In this document: one piece after another, positions 62,707-64,000 of the stretch | Position numbering within the stretch: the first letter of the stretch is position 1 | How the letters are laid out: each line of letters begins with the position of its first letter | Source of the DNA: Laspinema olomoucense D3b | Lineage (GTDB): Bacteria; Cyanobacteriota; Cyanobacteriia; Cyanobacteriales; Laspinemataceae | Reading direction: 5' to 3' | Assembly: GCF_025370785.1 (NCBI RefSeq) | Contig: NZ_JAMXFA010000008.1 | Span: 62,001-126,000 of the forward strand | DNA: 64,000 nucleotides | Made by a program: the position numbers and the translations under genes | The notes under the pieces: model-generated | Databases searched by the model: none | Seen by the model: the letters and a program-made list of their open reading frames with translations, nothing else | What the model was told of the DNA's origin: nothing

Positions 62707-64000
62707 ATGAGTCCAACTGATAGATTTGTTTTAACTTACAATTTGGTTTCAGTTATTCCCAGTGGAGACTTAGAAAAAATTGTTTCTAGGACAGAAATGG
62801 GGGTCTGGAATGGAAAAAATAAAAAATGGGTAGAAGATGGAGATAAAACCTCAACAGCAATTGCTTTAGCAACTGAAACAGTCTACAACAATATTATATT
62901 GTCAGCATTACATCCAGACCATGATTTTTCAGTTTGTGCTATTCCAACAAATTCCACTCCAGAAGATGAAGTGGTATTAGATGACTATGATAACTTTTCT
63001 CTAGATTTAGCTGGGGGTTCCAGAAAACATGGACATTTCCTATTTACCCGAAAATTATCCTTTCCCGAAACTGTTGGTCAATATTATTTTCCTCCAGAAA
63101 AAGCTAACATGGGTCGGATTAATTATGGCTCCATCTGCCTAAGCGAAAACAAAGCTCTATTTGCCCTGAAGAATGCCAGAATATTAGTTGTTCCTGACCC
63201 AGAATTACAAAATAATAGACCAGTCCCCGGTGCTGAAAATCCTTATAATGTTGGTGATGCTCATGGTAAAATCAAAACCAGTCTATTGGATTTACTTTTA
63301 GAAGGCATTGTAGACCAACAACTTATTCGGGAAAGAACCCCGATACAATTTCGCTTGGGAATCCCTATTGAAAGAGAAAAGGGAATTTGGGGCAAAGGTA
63401 CAGTTTCTCCAGTTGATGATTTAGAAACTGATTTAGTCTTGCCTGAAAGTTGTTTCAAAACTTTTAAACCTTCAGTTACAGGTTTTACAATCATATATGA
63501 CAAGGTTTATATTGCAGCATTAGGTGAGGCTCAAGAACGTCAAAGTCGTGGTGGTACTCAGATTTGGTCTTGGTTTCCAATCGATATCATTGAACAAGAT
63601 ATTATGCCAGAAACAAGGGCTGAATGTGAAAAAATAGTAGAGGCGATCGCATCTCGGGATGTTTATAAAGTAGCTCAACTATTTAGCCCAAAACGAAATA
63701 ATATCACCGTTGATGAAAAAGATACCGAATTACCCAATAAATGGTTTGATGAACTGATGGCAATCTGGGCAGGAGGAAACCCAGAAGATGAGATAGATGA
63801 TAATGCTGAAGTCTATATGCCAGCATTGTCATTAGTGCTGGATTATGACCAGAATAGAATTCTTGAACGTCATCCTTATGTTATTGATGCAGTTTCTCGG
63901 TCTCTTCAGAAAAAATGGCGGAGATTAGCAATCAATGGTGCTGTCCGTATGTCTTCTTTTATGGCTCAACCTGATGATTCTTTAGGAGATATGACATTTT
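62707..64000 (+). CDS. Large hypothetical protein, 3' end outside window
   Basis: The ATG at 62707 has AGGAGAA 5 nt upstream, and the frame stays open for 431 codons to the end of the window. Not recognised with confidence. Recognisable stretches are YFPPEKANMGRINYGSICLS, TPIQFRLGIPIEREKG and, near the end, KKWRRLAINGAVRMSSFMAQ. It is large, soluble and without membrane helices. An enzyme of nucleic-acid metabolism is possible (the last block faintly recalls polymerase entry motifs), but this is a guess until the 3' part is seen. Confidence 0.7.
   Translation, partial: MSPTDRFVLTYNLVSVIPSGDLEKIVSRTEMGVWNGKNKKWVEDGDKTSTAIALATETVYNNIILSALHPDHDFSVCAIPTNSTPEDEVVLDDYDNFSLDLAGGSRKHGHFLFTRKLSFPETVGQYYFPPEKANMGRINYGSICLSENKALFALKNARILVVPDPELQNNRPVPGAENPYNVGDAHGKIKTSLLDLLLEGIVDQQLIRERTPIQFRLGIPIEREKGIWGKGTVSPVDDLETDLVLPESCFKTFKPSVTGFTIIYDKVYIAALGEAQERQSRGGTQIWSWFPIDIIEQDIMPETRAECEKIVEAIASRDVYKVAQLFSPKRNNITVDEKDTELPNKWFDELMAIWAGGNPEDEIDDNAEVYMPALSLVLDYDQNRILERHPYVIDAVSRSLQKKWRRLAINGAVRMSSFMAQPDDSLGDMTF

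Overview
The window reads as cyanobacterial DNA, probably from a filamentous Oscillatoriales-type genome. The HIP1 octamer GCGATCGC and its variants are very frequent in the first 35 kb. The gene content also fits: a type III-B CRISPR locus, pentapeptide-repeat, TPR-CHAT and HEPN proteins, and a B12-dependent ribonucleotide reductase. HIP1 becomes sparse after about 35.4 kb and the genes become small, AT-rich and phage-like, so the right 28 kb looks like an acquired element (prophage or phage-plasmid).

Left part (1-14.6 kb): a type III-B CRISPR-Cas locus in two facing halves. On the + strand are the end of cas1, cas2, a large two-part RAMP gene, a leader, and a 28-repeat array. A MntA/HepT pair sits directly behind the array. 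On the - strand, converging on it, is an operon for an 860-aa coiled-coil membrane protein, a CARF-HEPN RNase (Csx1/Csm6 type), Cmr2/Cas10 (GGDD present, no room for an HD domain), Cmr3, Cmr4 and Cmr5. Cmr1 and Cmr6 are missing from that operon; the 505-aa RAMP protein is the only candidate to fill their places. No cas6 is visible.

Middle part (14.6-35.4 kb): a loosely packed accessory region. It holds a Ser/Thr kinase, a tandemly duplicated membrane protein, a GNAT, a pentapeptide protein, two large HEPN-containing proteins, an XRE regulator, a GST, a TPR-CHAT protease-like protein, an intact 1.42-kb IS with a 9-bp target duplication inside a HIP1 site, and a secreted SNase-like protein with decayed copies elsewhere. 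A dispersed palindromic repeat (core GATAAGTGTC...GACAGTTATC) recurs at least eight times between 17 and 27 kb.

Right part (35.8-64 kb): phage-like cargo. Notable items are an nrdJ split by a 244-nt putative group I intron; an HU-GYF fusion; a C39-like peptidase; a Dcm methyltransferase with a second long ORF in the +1 frame; a displaced Dcm 3' end beyond an HNH endonuclease gene; Dam-like and PAPS-reductase-like proteins; an IscB nuclease with a putative omega-RNA leader; a macro-domain protein; and an AlkB/DUF4326/SLOG fusion. Three genes carry one in-frame stop each and one is split by a frameshift at a T8 run, so the element is either starting to decay or the assembly has small errors. 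Several short tandem or iteron-like repeat clusters lie at 49.9-50.2 and 54.5-57.0 kb. The window ends inside a large ORF.
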